A model generated the notes under the pieces. That model was not told the origin of the DNA and ran no database searches. It was given only the letters and a program-made list of their open reading frames with translations. Shown here one piece after another: positions 25,000-33,081 of a stretch of DNA of 64,000 nt. Position numbers and translations under genes: made by a program. The DNA is taken from positions 1 to 64,000 of the forward strand of contig JAZNCE010000007.1 of NCBI GenBank assembly GCA_045587385.1. Reading direction: 5' to 3'. This DNA is from SVQP01 sp045587385 (lineage in GTDB: Bacteria > Bacillota > Clostridia > Oscillospirales > CAG-272). Positions within the stretch are counted from its first letter, which is position 1. The number at the start of each line of letters is the position of its first letter.

Positions 25000-27420
25000 A
25001 TGAAAGAGGTACATCTGATCTGCAACGCACACATTGACCCCATCTGGCAATGGGATTGGCAGGAGGGCGCAGGCGCGGTGCTTTCCACCTTCCGCTCTGC
25101 CGTCAATCTGGCGCGCGAATTTGATTACGTTTTTTGCCACAACGAGGCAACCGTTTATAAATACGTAGAGGAATACGATCCCGGACTGTTTGAGGAGATC
25201 AAGAAATTGGTCAAAGCGGGCAAATGGCACATCATGGGCGGTTGGTATCTCCAGCCCGACTGCAACATGCCCTCGGGCGAGAGCATGACGCGTCAGATCC
25301 TGGAGGGAAAGCGATACTTCCTTGACAAGTTTGGTACCTTCCCCTCGACCGCCATCAATTTTGACTCCTTTGGTCACAGCGCAGGACTTGTGCAGATCAT
25401 TGCCAAGTGCGGACAGGACAGCTATATCTGCTGCCGTCCCGACCCATATGCCTGCCCCGAGCCCGCAAGACAGTTTATCTGGCAGGGCTTTGACGGCTCG
25501 CGCATCAAGGTCATGCGTGCTTACGACGGCGGCTACAACACCCCCATGGGCAACTCGCTTGACGCGATCATCAACAAGGCAAACGCGCAGCCCGATGATA
25601 CTGTATGCGTGCTTTGGGGCGTGGGCAACCACGGCGGCGGTCCCTCTCGCAAGGACCTTGCCGACATTCAGGCTTATATGAAAGAAGGCGACAGCCTCTG
25701 TCTCATCCACTCCACTCCCGAGCAGTTCTTTGCGAGCATTGACCCCACGGCGGTATACGAGCAATCCCTGCGCATCTCCATGCCGGGCTGCTACACCTCC
25801 ATGGGTAAGATCAAGCGTAAGCACGTACAGCTGGAAAACGAGTTGTACGTAGCGGAAAAGATGCTGTCTGCGGCTTGCATTTCGGGTGCGCTTTCCGAGT
25901 ACCCCGAAGATAAGCTGCACGAGATCACCGAGGATCTGCTGGGCGCAGAATTTCACGACGTGCTCCCCGGCTCTTGCATCCAATCGGGCGAGGATAACGG
26001 GCTCAAGCTGCTCGACCACGGACTTTTGGAGGCAGAGCGCCTCAAAACCCGCGCTTTCTTTGCCATGTCGCTGGATCAGAAGGTGGCAGCAGAGGGCGAA
26101 TATCCCGTATTGGTATATAACCCCAACGCCACGCCCTTTGCAGGCAACGTGGAGTTTGAGCTCATGCTTGCCGACCAGAACTGGACGGACAGCTATACGC
26201 ACATCATCATCAAGGACGAGGACGGCAACGAGATCCCCTCGCAATGCGTCAAGGAGGAAAGCAATCTTGCCCTTGACTGGCGCAAGCGCGTAACCTTCTT
26301 TGCCGAGGTCCCGCCCATGAGCATGCGCCGCTACGGCGCGTACGCGCGTGTCCTGCCCGAAAAGCCGGGTGCAAAATGCGCGGATACGGTGTTTGATAAC
26401 GGACATAAGCGCGTGGTCATCGACGGAAAGACCGGTCTTTTGACGTCGTTTGTCCTGGACGGTAAGGAATACGTGCACGACGCTTTTTCGCTGTGTGCCT
26501 TTGACGACAACCCCGACCCTTGGGGCATGCAAGCCTTCCAGCTCCCCCGCCTTGGCACGAACGAGCAGCCCTTTACCCTTTGCTCTCCCCCCGACGGTCC
26601 CTTTGAGGGGCTTGCTCCCATCTCGGTCATTGAGGACGGCGACATTTACCTTGGCGTGGAAGCCTTGTTTGCCTACGAGCGCACACGTGCCCGCGTGCTT
26701 TATAAGATCTATAAGAACAACGACCTTGTGGACGTGGACGTCACCCTGTTCCTTGGCGATATCAACCGTTTTATCAAGCTCAAGGTGCCTTTCTCTACAG
26801 ATGGCAAGCTGATCGGTCAGACCGTATTCGGCACGGAAGAGCTTTATATGGACGCACGCGAGAACGTATCTCAACGCTTTATCGCGCTGGATGACGGCAA
26901 GACCTGCACCGCACTCCTCAATAACTGCACATACGGCAGCCACTTTGAAAACGGTGCGCTCTACCTCTCTCTCTGCCGCGGCGTGACCTATTGCGCACAC
27001 CCCATTATGGCAAGACCCATCATCCCCACCGACCGCTTCACCAAGAAGATCGACCAGGGCGAGAATGCCTACTCCTTCCGCCTCGGTGTGTTTGCACGCG
27101 AGGAGCTGGAGAACGCAGCGCAGCTCTTTAACCATAAGCCCTACGTGCTAAACGTATTCCCCACCGGCAGCGCGCACCCCGCAACCAAGCCTTTTTCGAT
27201 CGAGCTTGGCAACAATGCCGTCAGCCTTGTCACACTCAAGCGCAAGGACGACACCAAGGATACCTATATCCTGCGCCTGTTCAATAACACCCCCGACGCG
27301 CAAAGCGGCACCCTCTGCCTGTGCGGCACATCCCTGCCCCTTACCTATACGCCCTACGAGGCAAAAACAGTGCTGTATAAGGACGGCGTATTAACAGAGG
27401 CAGAGGCTTTGATGATTTAA
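25000..27420 (+). CDS. glycoside hydrolase family 38 alpha-mannosidase
   Basis: An 806-residue retaining alpha-mannosidase without a signal peptide, so cytoplasmic. The zinc site begins with N-A-H-I-D-P-I-W-Q-W near residue 8. The nucleophile is D122 in F-D-S-F-G-H-S, and G-N-H-G-G-G-P-S-R-K-D-L follows near 210. The middle has the helical domain and the C-terminal half the beta-sandwich of the family; length is usual. It probably trims mannosides from imported glycans, though GH38 members also act on other alpha-mannose linkages. AAAGGAG precedes the ATG. Two WYL-protein genes follow on the same transcript. Confidence 0.95.
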   Translation: MKEVHLICNAHIDPIWQWDWQEGAGAVLSTFRSAVNLAREFDYVFCHNEATVYKYVEEYDPGLFEEIKKLVKAGKWHIMGGWYLQPDCNMPSGESMTRQILEGKRYFLDKFGTFPSTAINFDSFGHSAGLVQIIAKCGQDSYICCRPDPYACPEPARQFIWQGFDGSRIKVMRAYDGGYNTPMGNSLDAIINKANAQPDDTVCVLWGVGNHGGGPSRKDLADIQAYMKEGDSLCLIHSTPEQFFASIDPTAVYEQSLRISMPGCYTSMGKIKRKHVQLENELYVAEKMLSAACISGALSEYPEDKLHEITEDLLGAEFHDVLPGSCIQSGEDNGLKLLDHGLLEAERLKTRAFFAMSLDQKVAAEGEYPVLVYNPNATPFAGNVEFELMLADQNWTDSYTHIIIKDEDGNEIPSQCVKEESNLALDWRKRVTFFAEVPPMSMRRYGAYARVLPEKPGAKCADTVFDNGHKRVVIDGKTGLLTSFVLDGKEYVHDAFSLCAFDDNPDPWGMQAFQLPRLGTNEQPFTLCSPPDGPFEGLAPISVIEDGDIYLGVEALFAYERTRARVLYKIYKNNDLVDVDVTLFLGDINRFIKLKVPFSTDGKLIGQTVFGTEELYMDARENVSQRFIALDDGKTCTALLNNCTYGSHFENGALYLSLCRGVTYCAHPIMARPIIPTDRFTKKIDQGENAYSFRLGVFAREELENAAQLFNHKPYVLNVFPTGSAHPATKPFSIELGNNAVSLVTLKRKDDTKDTYILRLFNNTPDAQSGTLCLCGTSLPLTYTPYEAKTVLYKDGVLTEAEALMI

Positions 27421-27445
27421 CAAATACGAAAGGAGAGGGCACAAC

Positions 27446-28705
27446 ATGTCATCGTACAGCGAGCTGATCAAGAATTTTGAAAAGATCCGCGCCTATATGC
27501 GTGATTTTTACGTATACGGCTTCAAGCGCCGCGACGATTATCAATCCAAAAGTGCACGCTCCTATGACGACGAGCGCCGTCGCATGGAAAGCTGGCTGGG
27601 TGAGCACATGAGCTTTGTGCGCACGCCCGAGGGCAAAAACGTGTTCATTTCCATCGACAGCCGCACCATCAGACACAACCCGCTGTACAATGCTTGGAAG
27701 GCAAAAAGCTTTACCGATGGCGATATTACGTTGCATTTCATCATCTTTGATATTCTGCACGAGCCATCCGTCAAGCGAACGATATCCGAATTGCTTGCAG
27801 AGATCGACGAGAAATATCTCTCCGGCTTTGAAAGCCCCCAGATGTACGATGAATCTACGCTGCGCAAAAAGCTCAAGGAATACTGCGAGGCGGGCATCAT
27901 CGAAACGGAAAAGCAGGGTCGCAAGGTATATTATCACAGAACCGAAAGCACCGAAGTTGCCGATCTTGACGACGTCCTGCACTACTTTTCCGAGGTAGCA
28001 CCCTGCGGCGTGATCGGCTCGTTTATACTTGACAAAGAGGACTCTGACACCGAGGCATTCACGTTCAAGCACCATTACATCACAGGTGCCATCGACAGCG
28101 GCGTGCTCGCCTCACTCTTTACAGCCATGCGCGAAAAGCGTGCAGTCACGCTCTCTAATCTGCGAAGAAACGCCGATATGCCGCGCCGCTTGCGTGTCGT
28201 GCCCCTGCGCATTTTCATCAGCGTGCAGACAGGCAGACAGCATCTGCTTGCCTACCTGCCCTCCTATAATATCTTCCATTCCTACCGTATCGACTATCTG
28301 TCCGGCATCAAGCTTGAAGACCCCACGCCCCGCTTTGACGAGCTGCGTGCCGAGCTTGACCGCATGCAGACAAAGATGTGGGGCGTGAGCACAAGCCGCA
28401 ACAAATGGGGTAAGGAGCAGCTGGAGCACGTGGAATTCACCGTGAAAATCGGCAAGGACGAACAGCATATCGTAAGACGCTTGGAGCGAGAAAAGCGCGT
28501 TGGCAAGGTGGAGCAAATCGACGAGCACACCTACCGCTTCTCTGCTGAAGTATACGACTCGGGCGAGCTGTGCCCGTGGATCAGAACCTTTATCTGCCGC
28601 ATTGCGCAAATGAACTTCTCCAACCGCACCGTGGAAAACCGCTTCAAGCGGGATCTGGAGGAGATGTACATGCTCTACGGCATTGGAAAGGAGGCGGACG
28701 AATGA
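27446..28705 (+). CDS. WYL-domain regulatory protein
   Basis: A 419-residue protein. An N-terminal helical region and a winged-helix-like section (D-E-S-T-L-R-K-K-L-K-E-Y-C-E-A-G-I-I-E) lead to a WYL/WCX-type ligand-sensing domain at about 220-400 (R-V-V-P-L-R-I-F-I-S, R-Q-H-L-L-A-Y, F-H-S-Y-R-I-D). WYL proteins usually sense nucleic acid or nucleotides and control transcription. It begins 25 nt after the GH38 gene and shares 4 nt with the next WYL gene. What it regulates is not visible; the mannosidase is a candidate only by position. Confidence 0.8.
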   Translation: MSSYSELIKNFEKIRAYMRDFYVYGFKRRDDYQSKSARSYDDERRRMESWLGEHMSFVRTPEGKNVFISIDSRTIRHNPLYNAWKAKSFTDGDITLHFIIFDILHEPSVKRTISELLAEIDEKYLSGFESPQMYDESTLRKKLKEYCEAGIIETEKQGRKVYYHRTESTEVADLDDVLHYFSEVAPCGVIGSFILDKEDSDTEAFTFKHHYITGAIDSGVLASLFTAMREKRAVTLSNLRRNADMPRRLRVVPLRIFISVQTGRQHLLAYLPSYNIFHSYRIDYLSGIKLEDPTPRFDELRAELDRMQTKMWGVSTSRNKWGKEQLEHVEFTVKIGKDEQHIVRRLEREKRVGKVEQIDEHTYRFSAEVYDSGELCPWIRTFICRIAQMNFSNRTVENRFKRDLEEMYMLYGIGKEADE

Positions 28706-29613
28706 TCTTTTCCGAGCTTTATTCAGCCTATTACCGCACGGTTGCCGCCATACTGTCGGCAATCTTAGACGGTGAGCAAAACGAAAAGGCACTGCAGGAC
28801 ATCGTCGTAGGGCATGCGTTCGGTGAGAGTGTGCTGACCATTCTGCCCGCGCTCAAAACAGAAAAATGGCAGCTTGTGCACGCCGATATGACCACACCCA
28901 TCCGACACAAGCCCACTCTTCCCCTGACCATGCTGCAAAAGCAGTGGCTCAAGGCAATTTCTCTTGATCCTCGCGTGCAGCTGTTCGGTGTGGATTTTCC
29001 CGATCTTGGGAACGTAGAGCCGCTTTTCACCCCTGCGGATTATCACGTATATGATAAATACGGCGACGGTGACCCTTACACCGATCCCGAGTACATCCGC
29101 CAATTCCGCGTCATTCTGAGCGCGATTCAAAACGGCTCGCAAATCAAATTCAACATGGTCAACCGCAAGGGCAACACCATGTACGTCAGATGCCGCCCCG
29201 TGCGTTTGGAATACTCCGAAAAGGACGACAAATTCCGTGTGATCACAGCAGGCTGGCGTGCGGTATCCACCGTCAATCTTGCAAAAATACAGAACTGTGC
29301 GCATTATCAAGGCACGCAACAAGTCAAGGGGCAGGAGCGAGAAGAGCTGTATGATACCGTGACGGTCAAGATCCGCAACGAGCGCAACGCCCCCGAGCGA
29401 TTTTTGCTCAACTTTGCGCACTTTGAAAAGCAAACTGAAAAGCTTGACAAAAAGCACTATCAGGTAAGGATCAGATACCCCTTGAACGATCAGCCCGAAA
29501 TGGTCATCCGTATGCTCTCGTTCGGCCCCATGATCGAGGTCACAGAGCCCGAAGCTTTTCGCGCACTCATGATCGAAAAGCTGAAAAAACAGTTGAATTG
29601 CAAATTAAAGTAA
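28702..29613 (+). CDS. second WYL-domain protein
   Basis: A 303-residue protein. The ATG at 28702 overlaps the upstream WYL stop by 4 nt (ATGA), which fixes the start. It has a shorter N-terminal part without an obvious DNA-binding winged helix, then a WYL-like sensor (I-K-F-N-M-V-N-R-K-G, M-Y-V-R-C-R-P-V-R-L-E-Y-S-E, F-R-V-I-T-A-G-W) and a C-terminal WCX-like part. Its pairing with the gene before it suggests the two work as a heteromeric sensor-regulator. A clean terminator follows. Confidence 0.75.
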   Translation: MIFSELYSAYYRTVAAILSAILDGEQNEKALQDIVVGHAFGESVLTILPALKTEKWQLVHADMTTPIRHKPTLPLTMLQKQWLKAISLDPRVQLFGVDFPDLGNVEPLFTPADYHVYDKYGDGDPYTDPEYIRQFRVILSAIQNGSQIKFNMVNRKGNTMYVRCRPVRLEYSEKDDKFRVITAGWRAVSTVNLAKIQNCAHYQGTQQVKGQEREELYDTVTVKIRNERNAPERFLLNFAHFEKQTEKLDKKHYQVRIRYPLNDQPEMVIRMLSFGPMIEVTEPEAFRALMIEKLKKQLNCKLK

Positions 29614-29614
29614 C

Positions 29615-29640
29615 AAAAAGCCCTCATCCGAGGGCTTTTT
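29615..29640 (+). terminator. terminator of the GH38-WYL operon
   Basis: AAAAAGCCCTC (29615-29625), loop ATCC, GAGGGCTTTTT (29630-29640). Confidence 0.92.
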
Positions 29641-29714
29641 GTTGTTTTCGCAGCTTTTTTTCCGTGAAAAACGGTATTTGGCATGGTAAAATATGCTTGA
29701 AAGGAGGGATGATG

Positions 29715-30365
29715 ATGTGGCTCTTCCCTAAAAAGCAAAATAAGTGCATCCTTGGGCGCAAAAGAAAAGCAGCGCTTGCACAGCTGCAAAAGGCGTTCCC
29801 TGCCGAATGCGCCGAAGACGTGCGGATTGTGTTCTTCTCTCTCATCTCAACCGCAGAAGTCCCGCGAAATGAACTCGCCTTTTTCTTTGATCACATCACC
29901 GATTGGCAACTGCCCTCGGGCGAGTGCATCACGCTTCCCTACCGCGTCCTGTTTGGCGATCAATTACGCCCGGGGACAAGGCTCACCCCTCGGCAGCAAA
30001 TCATCCGGCACTGCATCGGCTCCAGAAGCCTTGACGGCTACGTGCGCCAAAAACACATCGAAGCCCTGCTTGCTACAGACCTGCCCGAATGGGCACTTCC
30101 CTACGTCATCAAAATCTGTGACGAATACGTCATAGAAATCCTGCGTATCGTTTACAAGTCGCTCTCACAGCGCGACTGCACCGCATATAAGCGCATCTGC
30201 GCACTCAACTTTGATTATATCAAGCTCGGACACAGCCGCATGATCAGCTACTGGAACGAATTTTACAGATACGATTGCTATCAATACAGCGATTACGTCG
30301 GCAAAAAGCTGTATCGCGAATGCTTCGGCTTCAGCAAAACCGGGCAAAAACATATCCAACTTTGA
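29715..30365 (+). CDS. uncharacterised protein
   Basis: A 216-residue protein, basic at the N terminus (K-K-Q-N-K-C-I-L-G-R-K-R-K), otherwise mostly helical with many aromatic residues toward the end (Y-W-N-E-F-Y-R-Y-D-C-Y-Q-Y). It has no signal peptide, membrane segment or family I recognise. Three ATGs occur in a row; the third at 29715 is 6 nt from GGAGGG and is preferred. It starts right after a terminator and is followed by the next unknown gene 14 nt later, so it leads a three-gene run with rtcB. Confidence 0.7.
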   Translation: MWLFPKKQNKCILGRKRKAALAQLQKAFPAECAEDVRIVFFSLISTAEVPRNELAFFFDHITDWQLPSGECITLPYRVLFGDQLRPGTRLTPRQQIIRHCIGSRSLDGYVRQKHIEALLATDLPEWALPYVIKICDEYVIEILRIVYKSLSQRDCTAYKRICALNFDYIKLGHSRMISYWNEFYRYDCYQYSDYVGKKLYRECFGFSKTGQKHIQL

Positions 30366-30379
30366 AAAAGGAGCACCTC

Positions 30380-30853
30380 ATGATTTTTCATCTTACCAAC
30401 TTCATACTTGACGTTGACGTCGAGCGCACGCGCGCTTTCTACAGGCTTCCCGAAGTACCCACCACAAGCCGGGGCTGCACCTGCGAAGACTGCCAAAACT
30501 TTGATAAGGCAATTTTAACCGTGCCTGCCACCGTGACCGAATTCCTGCAATCGCTGGGAATCGATCCCCAAAAGCCGATAGAAGCCTTTAGCGTGACGGG
30601 AGAGCATGAACCGGATGGCACGATCTGGTATAACGGCTGGTATCACGTATGCGGAAAGGTGATAGAGTGGCCGAAATTTGAACAAACCGAAAATCACCTT
30701 TCCTACAGCTGGGAGGATTGCCACCGCCCCGATCCCTCATTTCATTTTGATATTATTGCTGTTCCCACAATAGATTTGGCGCGGGAGCAGATGCCCACAC
30801 CCATCATCCAATTGGATTTTGATACGTATCTTCCTTACGTTTTGCAAAACTGA
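30380..30853 (+). CDS. uncharacterised Cys-motif protein
   Basis: A 157-residue acidic protein with a C-x-C-x2-C cluster (C33, C35, C38) and further Cys/His in W-Y-H-V-C-G (about 88-93), which could bind zinc. An F-x-L-D-V-D-V-E-R-T start and a C-terminal L-D-F-D-T-Y-L-P are visible. I do not recognise a named family. The ATG at 30380 follows AAAGGAG. It sits 14 nt after one unknown gene and 43 nt before rtcB, so a link to RNA repair is possible but rests on position only. Confidence 0.7.
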   Translation: MIFHLTNFILDVDVERTRAFYRLPEVPTTSRGCTCEDCQNFDKAILTVPATVTEFLQSLGIDPQKPIEAFSVTGEHEPDGTIWYNGWYHVCGKVIEWPKFEQTENHLSYSWEDCHRPDPSFHFDIIAVPTIDLAREQMPTPIIQLDFDTYLPYVLQN

Positions 30854-30896
30854 GTGGGCAATACCAACTTAACTTATTAAGAAAGGAGACCCTATT

Positions 30897-32105
30897 ATGA
30901 CAGAGATCACAGGAATCTATAACACCGCCAAGTGCTTTGCCACCACGCTTGATGATGGTGCGCGCGAGCAGATCAAGCAGGTTTGCGACACCGAAGCGTT
31001 TGCATCCGCCAAGATCCGCATTATGCCTGACGTGCACGCCGGCAAGGGCTGCACCATCGGCACGACCATGACCGTCACCGACAAGATTGTACCCGCCATG
31101 GTGGGTGTGGACATCGGTTGTGGCATGTACACGGTATATCTTGGCAATATTGATATTGATTTTGAAAGAATGGATGAGGCAGCGCACGCGATTCCCTGCG
31201 GCATGAAGGTATGGGAGGGCAGACAGGAGCGATTTGACCTGACCGCCTTGCGCTGCTACAGAAGCTTAAAGGACTCCAAAAGACTGGAGCGCAGCATTGG
31301 AACTTTGGGCGGTGGCAATCACTTTATCGAGATTGACGTGGACGACGCGGGCGGCAAGTACTTAGTCATCCACTCGGGCAGCCGCAACCTTGGCACGCAG
31401 GTTGCACATCACTATCAGCACCTCGCCTACGAGCTTAACTTGGGCAAGGAGGAATACTTCAAGCAGCGCGACGAGATCATTCGCACCTATAAGGAGGCGG
31501 GCAGACGCACCGAGATCCAAAGCACACTCAAGGCACTTGAAAAGGCGTTCCATGCGAGGATGCCTACCCTGCCCGAAGATCTTTGCTACCTCTACGGCAG
31601 CTTTATGGACGATTATCTGCACGACGTGGATATCTGCCAGCAGTTTGCTGAGCGCAACCGCGCCAAGATGGCAGAGATCATTCTGGACCGCATGGGCTGG
31701 ACGGCAATCGAATCCTTTCAAACCATTCACAACTACGTGGATGTGCACGAAATGATCCTGCGCAAGGGCGCGGTGTCGGCAAAGGCGGGCGAAAAGCTGC
31801 TCATTCCCATCAATATGCGTGACGGCAGCTTGATCTGCATTGGCAAGGGCAACGAGGATTGGAACTTCTCCGCTCCTCACGGCGCAGGTCGTTTGCTCTC
31901 ACGCACCACCGCCTTTGAGCAGCTGACTATGGCAGAATATGAGCGCGAGATGGCAGGCATCTACTCCACCTGCGTCGTCCCCGACACCTTGGACGAGTCG
32001 CCCATGGCGTATAAGAGCATGGACGAGATCGTGGAGAACATCGAGCCCACCGCCGAGATCGTCTGCAGAATCAAGCCCCTCTATAACTTCAAGGCGGCGG
32101 AGTGA
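30897..32105 (+). CDS. rtcB: RNA-splicing ligase RtcB
   Basis: A 402-residue GTP- and Mn-dependent ligase joining RNA 3'-phosphate or 2',3'-cyclic phosphate ends to 5'-OH ends. Visible are M-P-D-V-H-A-G-K-G, the metal Cys in V-G-V-D-I-G-C-G-M, G-T-L-G-G-G-N-H-F-I-E, H-S-G-S-R-N-L-G, I-P-I-N-M-R-D-G and the guanylylation segment S-A-P-H-G-A-G-R. It belongs to the compact bacterial form. No archease gene is adjacent. AAAGGAG precedes the ATG. A hairpin at 32176 ends the transcript. Confidence 0.95.
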   Translation: MTEITGIYNTAKCFATTLDDGAREQIKQVCDTEAFASAKIRIMPDVHAGKGCTIGTTMTVTDKIVPAMVGVDIGCGMYTVYLGNIDIDFERMDEAAHAIPCGMKVWEGRQERFDLTALRCYRSLKDSKRLERSIGTLGGGNHFIEIDVDDAGGKYLVIHSGSRNLGTQVAHHYQHLAYELNLGKEEYFKQRDEIIRTYKEAGRRTEIQSTLKALEKAFHARMPTLPEDLCYLYGSFMDDYLHDVDICQQFAERNRAKMAEIILDRMGWTAIESFQTIHNYVDVHEMILRKGAVSAKAGEKLLIPINMRDGSLICIGKGNEDWNFSAPHGAGRLLSRTTAFEQLTMAEYEREMAGIYSTCVVPDTLDESPMAYKSMDEIVENIEPTAEIVCRIKPLYNFKAAE

Positions 32106-32175
32106 CCGAGGTGTTGTTCTCATGAGAATTTCAATAATGATCAGATAAACCAATTATAATCCTTTGTAAAGCAAG

Positions 32176-32204
32176 CAGGAGATCCTATTTGGGATCTCCT
32201 GTTT
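32176..32204 (+). terminator. terminator after rtcB
   Basis: CAGGAGATCC (32176-32185) and GGATCTCCTG (32192-32201) with a 6-nt loop, followed by TTT. Confidence 0.65.
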
Positions 32205-32412
32205 CGAGGGGTACTCGTCTGCGGCGAGAATACCCACGCCCTGCGCCTGGAGAATGCCCCACTTCGCGGGGCGCTCTCCGATCTTCGGGCAGAGGGATTC
32301 TGAACCCTTGTTTGCGCTAACAGCTTTTATATCTGCTTACTCATCCTGCGCAAACCAACATGTCGCGGCTTGTGCCGCTCATGCGGGGTTCTCATCGGGG
32401 CTCTATCACGAT

Positions 32413-32455
32413 AAAAACAAAAGGAGATCCCTATAAAGGATCTCCTTTTGTTTTT
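32413..32455 (-). terminator. terminator of tRNA-Ser
   Basis: A perfect 18-bp stem: 32413-32430 with 32438-32455, loop CTATAAA. On the minus strand it ends in TTTTT right after the tRNA CCA end. Confidence 0.9.
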
Positions 32456-32456
32456 A

Positions 32457-32544
32457 TGGCGGAGGCAGAGGGATTCGAACCCCCGTGGGGAGGCCCCAAA
32501 CGGTTTTCAAGACCGCCTCGTTATGACCACTTCGATATGCCTCC
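32457..32544 (-). tRNA. tRNA-Ser (anticodon UGA)
   Basis: 88 nt including an encoded CCA end. On the minus strand the acceptor GGAGGCA pairs with TGCCTCC. The anticodon arm CGGTCTTGAAAACCG has anticodon TGA in a CTTGAAA loop. There is a long variable arm (GGGGCCTCCCC region) and the T arm has GGTTCGAATC. The long variable arm and anticodon identify a class II serine tRNA reading UCA/UCN codons. Confidence 0.97.
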
Positions 32545-32608
32545 GTATATGAACTGCCGTCAGGCAGATTTCATCGGATATTCAATTTTTTGAGAAATAA
32601 TCTCTTGC

Positions 32609-32653
32609 AATTGCAACAAGATGCATTATATCATACTTGTTGCAATTTTGCAA
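32609..32653 (-). promoter_or_regulatory. promoter with inverted repeat upstream of tRNA-Ser
   Basis: On the minus strand TTGCAA (32653-32648), 17 nt, TATAAT (32630-32625). Perfect 12-bp arms AATTGCAACAAG (32609-32620) and CTTGTTGCAATT (32636-32647) flank the -10 with a 15-nt gap, the same geometry as the PadR operator at 16273. The leader to the tRNA is about 75 nt. Confidence 0.75.
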
Positions 32654-32666
32654 GAGTTTATCCATA

Positions 32667-33065
32667 TTATTTTCTCGTTTTAATATTATTTTTTTGATTC
32701 TTGGACTTCTTTTTCTCCCTTGTTGCCTCGAAGCTGACGCTTGTGAGAAACCCGATCAGATCCTCGGGTGCATCGGGCAGCAGCACCGAGATCCAATGCA
32801 GCTTATTCATGTGGTAGGCGGGGTAGACGCCGTCCGCGGCACCGAACGAGCCGTACATTTCCATGGGCAGCTTGAGGTTGACCACGTCGATCACCTCGTC
32901 GCTGTCAAGTCCGAACTTGCGGCGGCTGACGCGCATGACGATACCGTACCATTTGCGCGTGTCGGCATGGCGCAGCACCGCCGTTTCAAAATCCTCCTCA
33001 AAGGGATAATCGGGCAGCGTGCCGTATGCGTCCTGGCAGAGCGTAAAATATTGCTGTTTTGTCAT
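32667..33065 (-). CDS. MmcQ/YjbR-family protein
   Basis: A 132-residue protein of the YjbR (CyaY-like, double-wing) fold: L-P-D-Y-P-F-E-E-D-F-E-T-A-V-L-R-H, K-W-Y-G-I-V-M-R-V, V-V-N-L-K-L-P and a final H-W-I-S-V-L-L. The family is small, cytoplasmic and of unclear function, once proposed as DNA-binding. The C-terminal tail is Lys-rich. It begins 16 nt after the metallo-beta-lactamase gene with no good ribosome-binding site, so it is probably translated by coupling. It is the last gene of the murC operon. Confidence 0.88.
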   Translation of the reverse strand: MTKQQYFTLCQDAYGTLPDYPFEEDFETAVLRHADTRKWYGIVMRVSRRKFGLDSDEVIDVVNLKLPMEMYGSFGAADGVYPAYHMNKLHWISVLLPDAPEDLIGFLTSVSFEATREKKKSKNQKNNIKTRK

Positions 33066-33081
33066 AGCCGTTGATCCGAGC

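Larger units (their letters stand above)
32106..32456. other. intergenic region with hairpins and a tRNA-like remnant
   Basis: Between rtcB and tRNA-Ser. It contains two hairpins built on the same GGAGATCC core (32176-32201 and 32413-32455), a GC-rich stem near 32255-32275, and GGCAGAGGGATTC at about 32283-32295 matching the 3' end of the tRNA-Ser gene. No coding gene is supported. Confidence 0.5.

Noticed and set aside
24898..27135. 745-codon minus-strand frame opposite the GH38 gene
   Set aside because: Antisense shadow of a complete family-38 mannosidase.
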